Source: a virus. From it: a stretch of 64,000 nucleotides of DNA. Position numbers and translations under genes: made by a program. The first letter of the stretch is position 1; the number at the start of each line of letters is the position of its first letter. Positions 1 to 8,405 of the stretch are shown here, in pieces. Location of the stretch: the IMG/VR virus record IMGVR_UViG_3300049460_000121, positions 62,001-126,000 of that record; one strand, 5' to 3'. The notes below the pieces were generated by a model, which ran no database searches, was not told where the DNA came from, and was given only the letters and a program-made list of their open reading frames with translations.

Positions 1-909
1 ACCCCTGAGATGTTTGATGGGCTACTCGATGCGAAAGAACTCACCTCGGTATTCATCCACGAGTGTGGTCATGCTTGGACCATCCTCGAGTTCATGGGTC
101 AAACCGTGATCACCAACACGATCCTCGCTGAGTCGATCGGTAAGTTGGGTCCTGATGATTCAGCTGAACGCGTCTTCGAAGTCGGCAAGGCTGCCATCCT
201 GATGGCTGGTGGTGAGGTTCCGGATGAAGTCTCTGACATGATGGACATTCTGGTCTGCATTCAACAAGGTCAGGAAACCCGTATCCAGAATCGCCTGAGC
301 TCCAAGTACGTGGGTAACCGTCTGGTTGAGCGTGTAGCCGATCAGTTCGCTTCTCGCTTCCTGTTGGGCGCATCCCTGGTCACCGCCTTCGGTAAGATCG
401 AACGCAACCGTAACCCACTCCTGGCGTCCTCTGGATACGACCCTAAGTGGGTGGGCATTACCTCCAACCTCTTGTCCGTCGTTACCTTTCCTTATAAGGC
501 GCTGAATGCCGGTGCGTTCAAGTTGACCATCAGTATCCTTAAAGGTTACGCGTTGGCCACGGCTGCTCCGCTGCTCAAAGCTGCTACCACCGACTACATG
601 AACGATCGCTTCGGCCTGGCAGATCGTGAGACGCCGTTGGAGCGTACTGCGTCGATTCGCCGTGAACTGGTAGGCTTCTTGAAGAACGGTGCCCTGGCTG
701 ACGATGTACGCCGTCAGGTGCTGGCTGACCTCGCGACCATCGATGTGGAGATGCGCAACGTCCACAAATACGGTGACGTGATCACGAAGGCGTTCACAGG
801 CGCCTATAACCTGGCGATTGGGCGTACTCATGCTGTGGGTCAAGCCACCGTACAGGAGTCTCTGGCCAACAACCGTTTGTATGAAGCCGCTGCATCCCTG
901 AAAGGATAG
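1..909 (+). CDS. Zinc metallopeptidase-like protein, 5' end missing
   Basis: The frame is open from base 1, with three codons before the first ATG at position 10, so the gene probably begins outside the window. Counting from that ATG, residues 17-21 read HECGH, an HExxH zinc-binding motif, and residues 107-111 read ERVAD, resembling the ExxAD third-ligand motif of gluzincin peptidases (M48-like). A hydrophobic stretch near residues 175-190 could be a membrane-associated helix. The remainder is not recognised. It precedes 917-1333 by only 7 bases, so the two are probably co-transcribed. A peptidase could act in head maturation or on host proteins, but nothing here decides this. Family placement is inferred from two short motifs. 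Confidence 0.55.
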   Translation, partial: TPEMFDGLLDAKELTSVFIHECGHAWTILEFMGQTVITNTILAESIGKLGPDDSAERVFEVGKAAILMAGGEVPDEVSDMMDILVCIQQGQETRIQNRLSSKYVGNRLVERVADQFASRFLLGASLVTAFGKIERNRNPLLASSGYDPKWVGITSNLLSVVTFPYKALNAGAFKLTISILKGYALATAAPLLKAATTDYMNDRFGLADRETPLERTASIRRELVGFLKNGALADDVRRQVLADLATIDVEMRNVHKYGDVITKAFTGAYNLAIGRTHAVGQATVQESLANNRLYEAAASLKG

Positions 910-916
910 AGTCACC

Positions 917-1333
917 ATGAACAAACTCGCCATCGCCCAAGAACTCGCCTCCCTCCCTCCAGGCGTCATGATCGAAAACCGGCGTCAGCGCATTACCGCA
1001 CAACTGGGCCTGGCATCTGGACTGATTGTACCCATGTCCAGTACCGAGCTCCCACCTGGCGAACAACGTAACTACTTCTACGCCAACGTGGAAGAAGTCC
1101 AATCCATCCTTTACCAGATCAACGAGTGCATTCCGTTCCACGTTGAACGTTCGTTGGAGATTGGTTACCGCGTCTGGGCTGACCGTCACGAGAAGACCTT
1201 CCGTCCGAAAGCCATGGATCTCTATGGCGATCCAATCATCCGGGTAATCACGCCCGAAGCCACCGACCTGCTGATCACAGCCGCAGACGTAGAACGCGGC
1301 GTTGCGATGATTCGCGAAGGTCTGTCTGTTTAA
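917..1333 (+). CDS. Unknown protein, 138 aa
   Basis: A good ribosome site (AAGGAT) lies 9 bases before the ATG, and the gene follows the metallopeptidase-like gene directly. The product is soluble-looking, of mixed charge, with no membrane segment, signal peptide or motif I recognise. Its place between the peptidase-like gene and a 443-residue structural-type protein suggests one plus-strand transcription unit ending at the hairpin at 2693. The function is unknown. Confidence 0.7.
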   Translation: MNKLAIAQELASLPPGVMIENRRQRITAQLGLASGLIVPMSSTELPPGEQRNYFYANVEEVQSILYQINECIPFHVERSLEIGYRVWADRHEKTFRPKAMDLYGDPIIRVITPEATDLLITAADVERGVAMIREGLSV

Positions 1334-1358
1334 CGTCGAAACATAGAAGGACATGAGC

Positions 1359-2690
1359 ATGAACGCTGTAACCTCCCTCAGTACATTCTCGATCGAATCG
1401 GCTGAAGTCGATTTCAACGAACGTGTCGATGCCGAAGTTGGGTTCCGTGATCAGATCGAAAACCCGATCTTCACCAAAGAGTACGAAGACGCCGAACGGG
1501 TGTTCTCGACTTTCAAACGTATCAACGAGCGCGGCTTTGTTTGCCGGGCTGACATCAGTGGTGTTGCTGACCTCGCTGAGTCCTACCCTGCCATCAAGCG
1601 CATGCTGGCGCGTTACCCGCTGAACAGCTTCACCGAAGAGCCTAGCCGGGTAAACTTCGAAGTGTCGAACGAAAGCGTGATCCGTTCTGTCCTGACCGCA
1701 TTGAAGGAAGCCTTCTTCCGGATCGTCAAGTTCCTTCGTGAGTCGCTGACTCGTGTGTGGGATAACCTGATCAACGGGAAGAAGCGCACGGTCGAGGTGG
1801 ACAAGATTGGTCCACGCGTCGATGCGATGCAGCGTTACATTGTCGAAGTCGACAAGATCATGAGTGAAAGCAAGGTCGGTGAAGATTACGGCAAGTGGCA
1901 ACGCCGTAACATCAAGTCCGCTGCTGACAACCTCAGCAAGAACTGGAACGCCCTCAAGCACGTCGTGACAACTGACCAGGTCCGCAGTAAAGAGCTCGTC
2001 GGCGTGTTCGTCGATGCACTCGTCCTGCGTACAGTGCCAATGGCCATCATGATCGAAGAGTTCCTCACGGACCTCAGCGGTGCGAAGACTCCAGGCGATG
2101 TTGCTGCGGCTGTGACCAAGGCTCAGATGTTCAACATGACCACCGGTACCTTGGCCGCCTTGGCGAACCAGTGGGGTTGGAAGTCCAACATGCGCACTGA
2201 CCCACGCTTGACGCCGTTCAAGTCCATGGTCAGTTACATCGCTGGCACCTTCCGTAGCCAGAGCAACAACCGCGTCGATCTCGATCCGGCCGCTCTGACT
2301 GCCATGATGGGTGAGCTGCGCATCGAGCAATGGGGCGACCTCGTACCGGATCTGTCTCAGAGCCGTAAGCGTCTGGAAGCATCCCTGCACCAGTTGCAGT
2401 CGTACGACATGGACAAGCATCTGGACCCAGGTCTGGAAGCGCACTACACGGCCATCGTACTGCCGTTCATCAACCAGGTGAGTGTGAACGTGTCGGCGTT
2501 GAACGATCTACAGGCCACTGCCAGTATGATCATCACCACCCGTGACGTAGCCATGGTTGACGTAGCCAACGCCTGCTTGGGCGTGGTGAAAGGGATGGAT
2601 TCCTTCGTCAGCAAGAACCGTGCAGAGGTTTCTCCTGCATCGATGGTTGCGATCACTCGTTACAAAGCTGCTATCACTCAGTCGCTGTAA
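1359..2690 (+). CDS. Unknown protein, 443 aa, possibly virion-associated
   Basis: Two in-frame ATGs lie at 1353 and 1359. The Shine-Dalgarno AAGGA at 1347-1351 is only one base from the first but seven from the second, so 1359 is preferred. The product is mostly alpha-helical in appearance, charged, with no membrane segment and no enzyme motif that I can see. It is the last gene of the plus-strand block and is followed at once by a long hairpin shared with the convergent minus-strand block. A structural or internal head role is only a guess from its size and context. Confidence 0.65.
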   Translation: MNAVTSLSTFSIESAEVDFNERVDAEVGFRDQIENPIFTKEYEDAERVFSTFKRINERGFVCRADISGVADLAESYPAIKRMLARYPLNSFTEEPSRVNFEVSNESVIRSVLTALKEAFFRIVKFLRESLTRVWDNLINGKKRTVEVDKIGPRVDAMQRYIVEVDKIMSESKVGEDYGKWQRRNIKSAADNLSKNWNALKHVVTTDQVRSKELVGVFVDALVLRTVPMAIMIEEFLTDLSGAKTPGDVAAAVTKAQMFNMTTGTLAALANQWGWKSNMRTDPRLTPFKSMVSYIAGTFRSQSNNRVDLDPAALTAMMGELRIEQWGDLVPDLSQSRKRLEASLHQLQSYDMDKHLDPGLEAHYTAIVLPFINQVSVNVSALNDLQATASMIITTRDVAMVDVANACLGVVKGMDSFVSKNRAEVSPASMVAITRYKAAITQSL

Positions 2691-2692
2691 AC

Positions 2693-2734
2693 AGCATAGA
2701 CACCCCTGGGCGCAAACCCAGGGGTGTCTATGCT
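2693..2734. terminator. Convergent hairpin, 18-bp perfect stem
   Basis: AGCATAGACACCCCTGGG pairs perfectly with the matching arm across a six-base loop. It sits exactly between the convergent genes ending at 2690 and 2743. There is no T-run on either side, so it may act as a barrier or RNA 3' end rather than a textbook intrinsic terminator. The same GCATAGA start of the stem recurs in the hairpins at 44686 and 49162. Confidence 0.75.
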
Positions 2735-2742
2735 CACCACCT

Positions 2743-3291
2743 TTAGGAGGGTAACGTATTGCCGTTCTTGTTGCCCCGTTTGCTGCCTTTCGGTTGCTGC
2801 TGCTTATTAGCAGCCATCTCCTCCAGGTTCTTACGCATCTTGGCTGCTTCTTCTTCCTCTGCCTTACGGACCTTCCTGCCATCTTCCAGGAGCTTGTCCA
2901 GGAACCAGCGGGGGAATTGCAACAGATCCATGAGTGAGGTATTCGTCAGCTCTGGGAGGCGGCACGCCACCAACTCTAAAGTCATCAACTCAAGCCGACT
3001 ACCCGTGATCGCGTTTTCAGCTGGATGCATCCCGATGATCGATAACGGATCGTCGAGCATGTGCGCATCGTGGTCGAAGATGCCGTAGTACTGATCGTAC
3101 GTCTCCATCATCGACAACTGAGCCGTCCAGTCATCCTTACCCTGCCACGACAAGAGGTTTTCCATAATCGGACTACCGTTGGCGTACGGGAACTTCTTGC
3201 GACCAAAGCCTAGCAGCGAGACGTGATGGTATTCACGCTTGCCTTCGAGGGTTACCCGCCAGCACGCTTGATTTTGTGGTGGATTAGGGTA
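2743..3291 (-). CDS. Downstream part of a -1 frameshift fusion (182 codons; internal ATG at 3165 would give 140 aa)
   Basis: Read in its own frame, an ATG at 3165 would give a 140-residue protein, but that ATG has no convincing ribosome site. The frame is open without a stop back to 3291, the last T of the T8 run in the upstream gene. A -1 slip there joins the two frames into a product of about 796 residues. The segment contains a helix-rich stretch resembling the end of tail assembly chaperone extensions (FPRWFLDKLLE) and a lysine/glutamate/glutamine-rich coiled-coil-like tail. I infer that this is normally made as a frameshift extension. The alternatives are independent initiation at 3165 or a sequencing error in the homopolymer. 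Confidence 0.6.
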   Translation of the reverse strand, partial: YPNPPQNQACWRVTLEGKREYHHVSLLGFGRKKFPYANGSPIMENLLSWQGKDDWTAQLSMMETYDQYYGIFDHDAHMLDDPLSIIGMHPAENAITGSRLELMTLELVACRLPELTNTSLMDLLQFPRWFLDKLLEDGRKVRKAEEEEAAKMRKNLEEMAANKQQQPKGSKRGNKNGNTLPS

Positions 3292-5132
3292 AAAAAAACT
3301 TCGATTGGGTTGATGCTTACCAGGTGAGGGTGCTTCGACAGCGAGTCACCGGTGAGAGGAACACCGCACGAAGGGCAGGCAGACTTTGGAACCGCTACAG
3401 TGGCGAGGGTCATCGCGTTGATGAACTTCTCGATAGCTTCGGCAATCTTGGCTGTCAGCTCACCATCGTCCGCGAAGGATTCCAGCAGACGGTCCAGGTC
3501 CTGGTCCGCTTTGTACTGGAGTTCGAGGTCGTTGGCTTCGTCACCTTGCAGAACACGAGTCAGCTCGGTCACCAGACCATTTTCTGCGTTCTCGTCCACT
3601 TTAACAACCGCTTCGATCCAGTGGCTGTAGGCCATGACCATCGCGATGTTGTTGGCACGCAGCAGGTAGGTCTGACGGTCAGCCTCGTTCGCGTAGCTGG
3701 TCATCAGCACACGGGCGCGGTTGTCCATCTCGTCCATCCACGCAGTCGCCTGACGCTCGTAGTCAGCCAGCGTAGGAACACGCATCTTGACTTTGAGGGT
3801 TGGGCTGATGTCGATGTAACGGCTGACTTCAGGACGAATGCTCTCCTGATAGGCCTTGACCGTCTTGATGTCGACACGGGCAGAACGTTTGGCCATCAAC
3901 GCGAACTGGTTCTCGTCGATGCGGCTACGACGCACGAACAACATACGACGCAGGTTGACCTTACGGGTCAACGTTTCACCACAGCCGCCGTGAGTGGTCA
4001 AGCACGGACGGTCGAGGTTGTAGCCATCCGGGAAGATGGTCGCAGCCGCGGCCAGCGTCAGAGGCTCGAGGTCGGTCAAGAGGATGACCTTCTTCAACTC
4101 TTCCACATTGGTGGTGCCGATGGTGGACTTGGTCACGAAACCCAGGATGAAGTCAGCCACAGCTTTGTTCAGGTACACGGACGAAGCTGAGTAAACCAGA
4201 CCGTTGCTGTCACGCGCCATTTCGATCTTCTCATCCAGCAGCTGAGTTTCCAGGCGCAGTTGACTGAGGACCGGAGGACCTTCGAGGGTCAGGTGCATGC
4301 CGGAGTGCCAGAGCACAGCGTTGCCTTCAGTTGCCAGACCCAGTTGGCCACGAATCCGCATCACGGGGTCGTTGCTCTTCGCCGGGTTGTTGGCAGTGAT
4401 GGCGATCTTCTGGTCACCGTTGGTCGGCAGGTTGTTCCAGGTGTCTTCCTCGAAGATCTTGAAGCCGAAACCAACACGCAGCGACTTGGTGTACGAAGTC
4501 ACGTTGTTGATGGCATCGAGTTCTTCAGGGGTGAGGAACACGGTCTTCTGGTCCATGTCGATCCCGGTGAACGGGTGACGTTGGCCGGACTTGACGATGG
4601 CGTAACGGCTTTTCTGCGCTGCGAAGACGCGGCCGTAGACACCACGACGAATCACTTCCAGCTCATTCGCTTCGAAGTTCGACAGCGCGAGCGAGCCGAG
4701 TTTGGCGATGATGGTGTCTTCGAGGACTGGCAGAGTCTCTTCACAGTTCAGACGATTGATCAGTTCACCTGCCCAAGGTGCTGGAGCCACGGGAGCTGCA
4801 TCATCCGCTGGTTCCTCAGCTGCCTGTGCTTGCGCTTCAACCGACGCATCGGCGAGTGCTGGACTGGGAGCTGCGATGACGTTGGTGTTGAGATCTGCGT
4901 CTGTGCTGACAGAAGCGAAGCTCTCAGGTTCTACATCGCCAGCCGGCCATTCATGTCCGTCTTTCGGGAATTCGTTCAGCAGGCCCGAAGGTTGGAGTTC
5001 AACCTCGCCAACCTCTGTGAAGTCGCTTGGACGCGTGGGCTCTTTGGGGAGGTTTTCCCATGCGACGTGTTGTCCTTCAACGTTGCCGACGGTGACGGGC
5101 TCGTCGGCATTGCTCCCTTGATCATCGCTCAT
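3252..5132 (-). CDS. Large tail-assembly or structural protein with C-terminal zinc ribbon, 626 aa
   Basis: The start ATG overlaps the stop of the upstream gene (ATGA), with AAGAGAAAAG ahead of it. The first 130 residues are acidic, proline/alanine-rich and probably disordered. The body is folded-looking and contains a cysteine pair (CLTTHGGCGE). Near the end there is a zinc-ribbon-like CPSCG followed by a hydrophobic segment that runs into VFF at the T8 run. Without slippage, translation stops 12 codons later. A -1 slip continues into 2743-3291. A short and a long product from a slippery site is the arrangement of phage tail assembly chaperones (lambda G/GT, P2 E/E'), although those proteins are far smaller. 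The function is therefore inferred from architecture only. Confidence 0.65.
   Translation of the reverse strand: MSDDQGSNADEPVTVGNVEGQHVAWENLPKEPTRPSDFTEVGEVELQPSGLLNEFPKDGHEWPAGDVEPESFASVSTDADLNTNVIAAPSPALADASVEAQAQAAEEPADDAAPVAPAPWAGELINRLNCEETLPVLEDTIIAKLGSLALSNFEANELEVIRRGVYGRVFAAQKSRYAIVKSGQRHPFTGIDMDQKTVFLTPEELDAINNVTSYTKSLRVGFGFKIFEEDTWNNLPTNGDQKIAITANNPAKSNDPVMRIRGQLGLATEGNAVLWHSGMHLTLEGPPVLSQLRLETQLLDEKIEMARDSNGLVYSASSVYLNKAVADFILGFVTKSTIGTTNVEELKKVILLTDLEPLTLAAAATIFPDGYNLDRPCLTTHGGCGETLTRKVNLRRMLFVRRSRIDENQFALMAKRSARVDIKTVKAYQESIRPEVSRYIDISPTLKVKMRVPTLADYERQATAWMDEMDNRARVLMTSYANEADRQTYLLRANNIAMVMAYSHWIEAVVKVDENAENGLVTELTRVLQGDEANDLELQYKADQDLDRLLESFADDGELTAKIAEAIEKFINAMTLATVAVPKSACPSCGVPLTGDSLSKHPHLVSINPIEVFFTLIHHKIKRAGG
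3291..3298 (-). promoter_or_regulatory. Probable programmed -1 ribosomal frameshift site (T8)
   Basis: On the minus strand the sequence is GTTTTTTTTACC. The zero-frame codons GTT TTT TTT ACC contain the classical slippery heptamer T TTT TTT. After a -1 slip the next codon is TAC and the frame stays open for 182 codons to the stop at 2743. Both frames were translated by eye across the junction. No pseudoknot was evaluated. Confidence 0.6.
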
Positions 5133-5659
5133 TCACTTTTCTCTTCGATGGTTACAGGTTGGTTGTAGGCGGCTACGATGTCGAGCATCGTCTCCAGACC
5201 CTTCAATGTGTGATTCGCCAACTGGCGTGAGGCCAGCTTACGCTTGTGGCTGTCCGGAGCCCACGGTTGCAGGCGGTCGCTACGGGTGTTCACGAAGGAC
5301 ACAGCTACTGTGCCGTCGAAAGCACCTCCAGGCAAGGACGTGATCAGAGCAACCGTCTGGTTACCGATCTCGATACCCTGGATGCTCACTTCGTGGCGTT
5401 CGATGCGCACCACGGCCTGCTTGTTCACCATGTCCAGGAAATCTTGCACCGGGGTCATCATCGGGCCGATGGTGGTTTCAGGCGCAATGTGGTGCGAACC
5501 GATGAGGCGAACCAGGCTGGCCGTCAGCGGCTTCTCATCCAAACCGAAGATCGAAGCAACCTCAGTGACCAGCGCTTTGGTCAGTCCGTTCAGGACTTTC
5601 TCCGACACCGGGGTGGAGACCTGAGGGAGGATGCTGTATGTCACTTTCTTTTTATGCAT
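5129..5659 (-). CDS. Unknown protein, 176 aa
   Basis: A longer reading frame begins at 5746, but that part lies inside the upstream gene. The ATG at 5659 overlaps the upstream stop as ATGCATAA, typical of translational coupling, and is preferred. The protein is mixed alpha/beta with no recognised motif. It lies in a tight four-gene minus-strand operon with overlapping stops and starts, upstream of the frameshift pair. Its role is unknown; tail or baseplate assembly is a guess from the neighbours. Confidence 0.65.
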   Translation of the reverse strand: MHKKKVTYSILPQVSTPVSEKVLNGLTKALVTEVASIFGLDEKPLTASLVRLIGSHHIAPETTIGPMMTPVQDFLDMVNKQAVVRIERHEVSIQGIEIGNQTVALITSLPGGAFDGTVAVSFVNTRSDRLQPWAPDSHKRKLASRQLANHTLKGLETMLDIVAAYNQPVTIEEKSE

Positions 5660-6107
5660 GTGCTGGTTCTTCGCTCTTGTTAAGGATCTCGTCGTAGTCA
5701 CCCGCGGATTTAGTGAGGGTGGCCGTAATGCGATCGTTGAGGTCAATGTACTTGAGACCGTGCATCGTCAAGTCCATGTTGTGTTTTGACAGATCGGCGT
5801 TCTTGCTTGGCCGACCTTTCAGGATTTTATCGAACTCAGTATCGAGCACGGTACGTTCAGCGCTGAACTTGTCGAAGTCCTGGGCGATGATGGTACCCAA
5901 TGCGAGGATCTTCGGGACATCCTCGACGCGGCCTTGTTCCTTGAGCGTACGGAGAGACTCAGGCATCTGAACAATTGGTTCAGCAGCGGCGCGCAGAGAG
6001 AAAGTAACGGAATCTTTAAGACCGCGAGTCGACTCTTCGACCTCATCGATCTTCTTCTTGTGATTCACGTTTGACGTACGGTATGAAGGCGAGCGCTTCG
6101 AGGACAT
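5652..6107 (-). CDS. Unknown charged protein, 151 aa
   Basis: This is the first gene of the minus-strand block. A GTG at 6116 is in frame, but the ATG at 6107 has GAGGTG at proper spacing and is preferred. The product is lysine- and glutamate-rich, without membrane segments, and looks helical with coiled-coil potential in the middle third. It is divergent from the gene at 6223; the roughly 115-base AT-rich gap between them should hold both promoters. The function is unknown. Confidence 0.65.
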   Translation of the reverse strand: MSSKRSPSYRTSNVNHKKKIDEVEESTRGLKDSVTFSLRAAAEPIVQMPESLRTLKEQGRVEDVPKILALGTIIAQDFDKFSAERTVLDTEFDKILKGRPSKNADLSKHNMDLTMHGLKYIDLNDRITATLTKSAGDYDEILNKSEEPAHA

Positions 6108-6190
6108 GGTGTCCACCTCGTGATTATGGTCTGAGTCTTAGACGCAGTACCTCTAGTTTGATTAATACGACCTATATAAAAGATCGTTAG

Positions 6191-6204
6191 TATATTTATT
6201 TACA
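6191..6204 (+). promoter_or_regulatory. AT-rich promoter candidate (TATATTTATTTACA)
   Basis: It lies 19 bases upstream of the ATG at 6223 in the divergent gap 6108-6222. It resembles the AT-rich TATATTAC element described for early promoters of phiKZ. Similar TTTTACA-type strings precede other operons here (32436, 32469, 56715, 23875). The assignment is by resemblance only. Confidence 0.35.
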
Positions 6205-6222
6205 TTCTGAATAGGAGTCGAC

Positions 6223-7119
6223 ATGACCGACGTCAATAACGACATTGAAACGGACGATGCGTCCCAGGAATTGCTGGCTGCATTGACCTTCGGTCAGTGT
6301 GCTCCTGAATTGGCTTCGAGCTACAGTCGCCTGGCGACCATCCTCAACGATGTTGACTTCACAGGTCATATTGATGAGCTCGAGCTGCTGTACACGCTGG
6401 TCAATGACCACAACATCGACACCACCGAAGTGGTTACATCTATCGATGCGATCTTCCGTGTGGCGGTCGAACGTTGCTTGCAGTCGGTCGGTGTAGCGCT
6501 GGACGCTGACACGCCGTTGGCGATGGTTGAAGATGCACTCAGTACATTGTTGCTGTTTGATCCGACTGATGCTCCGGCAGTATTCACGGGGATCGCCGAC
6601 GCGTCTGAGGACAGCACTGAGGCCTTACTATCAATTCTCGCTTATGTAGGTAATTACAGTGAAGAGGACTGGTTCCCGTACATCGTTGAAGTTAGCGAGA
6701 ACACGATTCGTCGCATCCGTGAAATCTCTGCCAAAGAAGATAGCCGCATACAGTCCCAAGCGGATCTTATCGACTCTGATGAGCTGAACCAGCGTGTAGC
6801 GCGTATGGCGGCTCTTCGTCCTGATAGCCTGGGCGTTGAGTTGGCTCGTGACAATGTCGGCGTAGGTGCGTCCCTGGAGAGCCTGTACGGCTGTCATGTG
6901 GAACGTTTGATCGACTTGTCCACTGAACAGGCTGTGGTTGAGTTGTTTTCCCTCGCAGCCATCTCTAATGAGAGTTACGACAAGCTGGATCAGTCCATCT
7001 CTGCCGCTCTCGATGACCTCTGTTTCGAAATGGATGATCGTCGTAAGGCAGAACAGGTGCGCCTGAACATGATGAAGTCGTACCGTCCAATCTTCGGTAT
7101 CGAAAATGAAAAGATTTGA
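6223..7119 (+). CDS. Unknown acidic protein, 298 aa
   Basis: The start has a strong GGAG site seven bases upstream. The product is strikingly acidic and leucine-rich, likely all-alpha, with no membrane segment or enzymatic motif. Its last 14 bases overlap the start of the RNA polymerase piece at 7106, which suggests translational coupling and perhaps a partner or assembly role for that subunit. That link is inference. Confidence 0.7.
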   Translation: MTDVNNDIETDDASQELLAALTFGQCAPELASSYSRLATILNDVDFTGHIDELELLYTLVNDHNIDTTEVVTSIDAIFRVAVERCLQSVGVALDADTPLAMVEDALSTLLLFDPTDAPAVFTGIADASEDSTEALLSILAYVGNYSEEDWFPYIVEVSENTIRRIREISAKEDSRIQSQADLIDSDELNQRVARMAALRPDSLGVELARDNVGVGASLESLYGCHVERLIDLSTEQAVVELFSLAAISNESYDKLDQSISAALDDLCFEMDDRRKAEQVRLNMMKSYRPIFGIENEKI

Positions 7120-8401
7120 TTACTTTACCGGTGCGTTGCGGGCTAAGGCTCACTACCAGCGGGAATGGGTATTGCGGGCTATGTCGGTGGTACTCACCCC
7201 TCCAAAGGGCAATAACCCGTGGGGGTTGCGACAAACCAAGGAAGGGGCTGAAGTCTACATCCCTAACCTTGGTCAAGAGGGTGAGTGGCACTGGGAAGCT
7301 CTGGAGGGCGTAGGTCCTTACGAGATCCCCTTCGTCTACCACGATTGGGCTGGTCCTCTGAAACCAGGTGACGTCGAGAACGTGGTCGAGAACATCGACA
7401 ACGCGACCTGGGGTGACATCCTCTTCAACAGTCGGGTGTTGGTCTACTCCTGCGGTGATTTGATTCCTTTCGTCTTGGGTCCTGTTAACCTCGGCAGTAT
7501 CGAGGAACGGATCGTCAAGAAGATGGCGGACAACCCGAAGAAGGGTGAGGAACCTAAGCCTGGCCAGATGTACGTCTTCAACTACATGCGCTTCGGTAAG
7601 GCTGTAGGTGACCTGGCAGGTTACGAACTGTTCGTTCCCTCGGTGACTGAGCGGGCCTTGCAGCCTCCTCCTAACCGTACCGAGCTGCGCGACAGCCTGC
7701 TCGAGCAATACAAAGGCCAGCTGGAAGATCCGGTCGTACAGACCAAGATCCAGACGGCCATGGTGGACTCTTATAAGGACTGGATCAAAGGCGATCCGTC
7801 TGAAGGCTTCATCTACAAGAACAAATCGATCAACACCGCTCTCAAGCGGATGTTCCTTATCCACGGTCCAGAAGCTGGATTCGAGGAGGGTGGTCGAGCT
7901 ACGTTGGTGATCAATTCCCTTGAAGAGGGCATCGACGTTACTCACTACCCAACCATGGTGAACTCACTCCGTGCTGGTTCCTACTACCGGGGTGCGTTGA
8001 CTGCATTGGCGGGTGAAGACGTTGACTTGATGGCTCGTGTATTCCAGAACGTCCGGATTCTCCCGGATTTCTGCAACACTCACGAGACCTACGACGTCAA
8101 GATCACCAAGGACTACGTCGGCCGGACGCTGAGCATGAATCGTCAGCGTGTCAAGGTGACCGATGAGAACTTGACTGAGTTCAATGGCAAGATCATGCCG
8201 ATGTACTCCTCAGCTTACTGCAAAGCAACTCGCAGTGACGTCTGCGCCATCTGTGCCGGCGATAAGCTGGCAGCCTTCCCTGAATCGATGGGTTCGATGG
8301 TTGGCGACATCCCTTCTACTATGATGCTGACAATGATGGGATCCGCCCACGCCAAAGAGCTGAAGACCACTCCCATCGATATCGAAAACTTCTTGAGGTA
8401 A
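7106..8401 (+). CDS. RNA polymerase beta-prime C-terminal piece, virion-type polymerase candidate
   Basis: Residues 272-326 (EEGIDVTHYPTMVNSLRAG through CNTHETY) align by eye with the bacterial beta-prime segment that runs from the REGL...STHGARKG region to the CGTHEG cysteine. Residues 368-420 carry YCKATRSDVCAICAGDKLA and MLTMMGSAHA, matching the SCDTDFGVCAHCYGRDLA and QLTMRTFH region. C323, C372, C380 and C383 could bind the second zinc. A separate second copy of this region exists at 13790-15757, so the phage encodes two multisubunit polymerases, as phiKZ does. By memory of phiKZ this would be the gp80-like subunit of the packaged polymerase. The start overlaps the upstream gene. Confidence 0.75.
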   Translation: MKRFDYFTGALRAKAHYQREWVLRAMSVVLTPPKGNNPWGLRQTKEGAEVYIPNLGQEGEWHWEALEGVGPYEIPFVYHDWAGPLKPGDVENVVENIDNATWGDILFNSRVLVYSCGDLIPFVLGPVNLGSIEERIVKKMADNPKKGEEPKPGQMYVFNYMRFGKAVGDLAGYELFVPSVTERALQPPPNRTELRDSLLEQYKGQLEDPVVQTKIQTAMVDSYKDWIKGDPSEGFIYKNKSINTALKRMFLIHGPEAGFEEGGRATLVINSLEEGIDVTHYPTMVNSLRAGSYYRGALTALAGEDVDLMARVFQNVRILPDFCNTHETYDVKITKDYVGRTLSMNRQRVKVTDENLTEFNGKIMPMYSSAYCKATRSDVCAICAGDKLAAFPESMGSMVGDIPSTMMLTMMGSAHAKELKTTPIDIENFLR

Positions 8402-8405
8402 TGAC

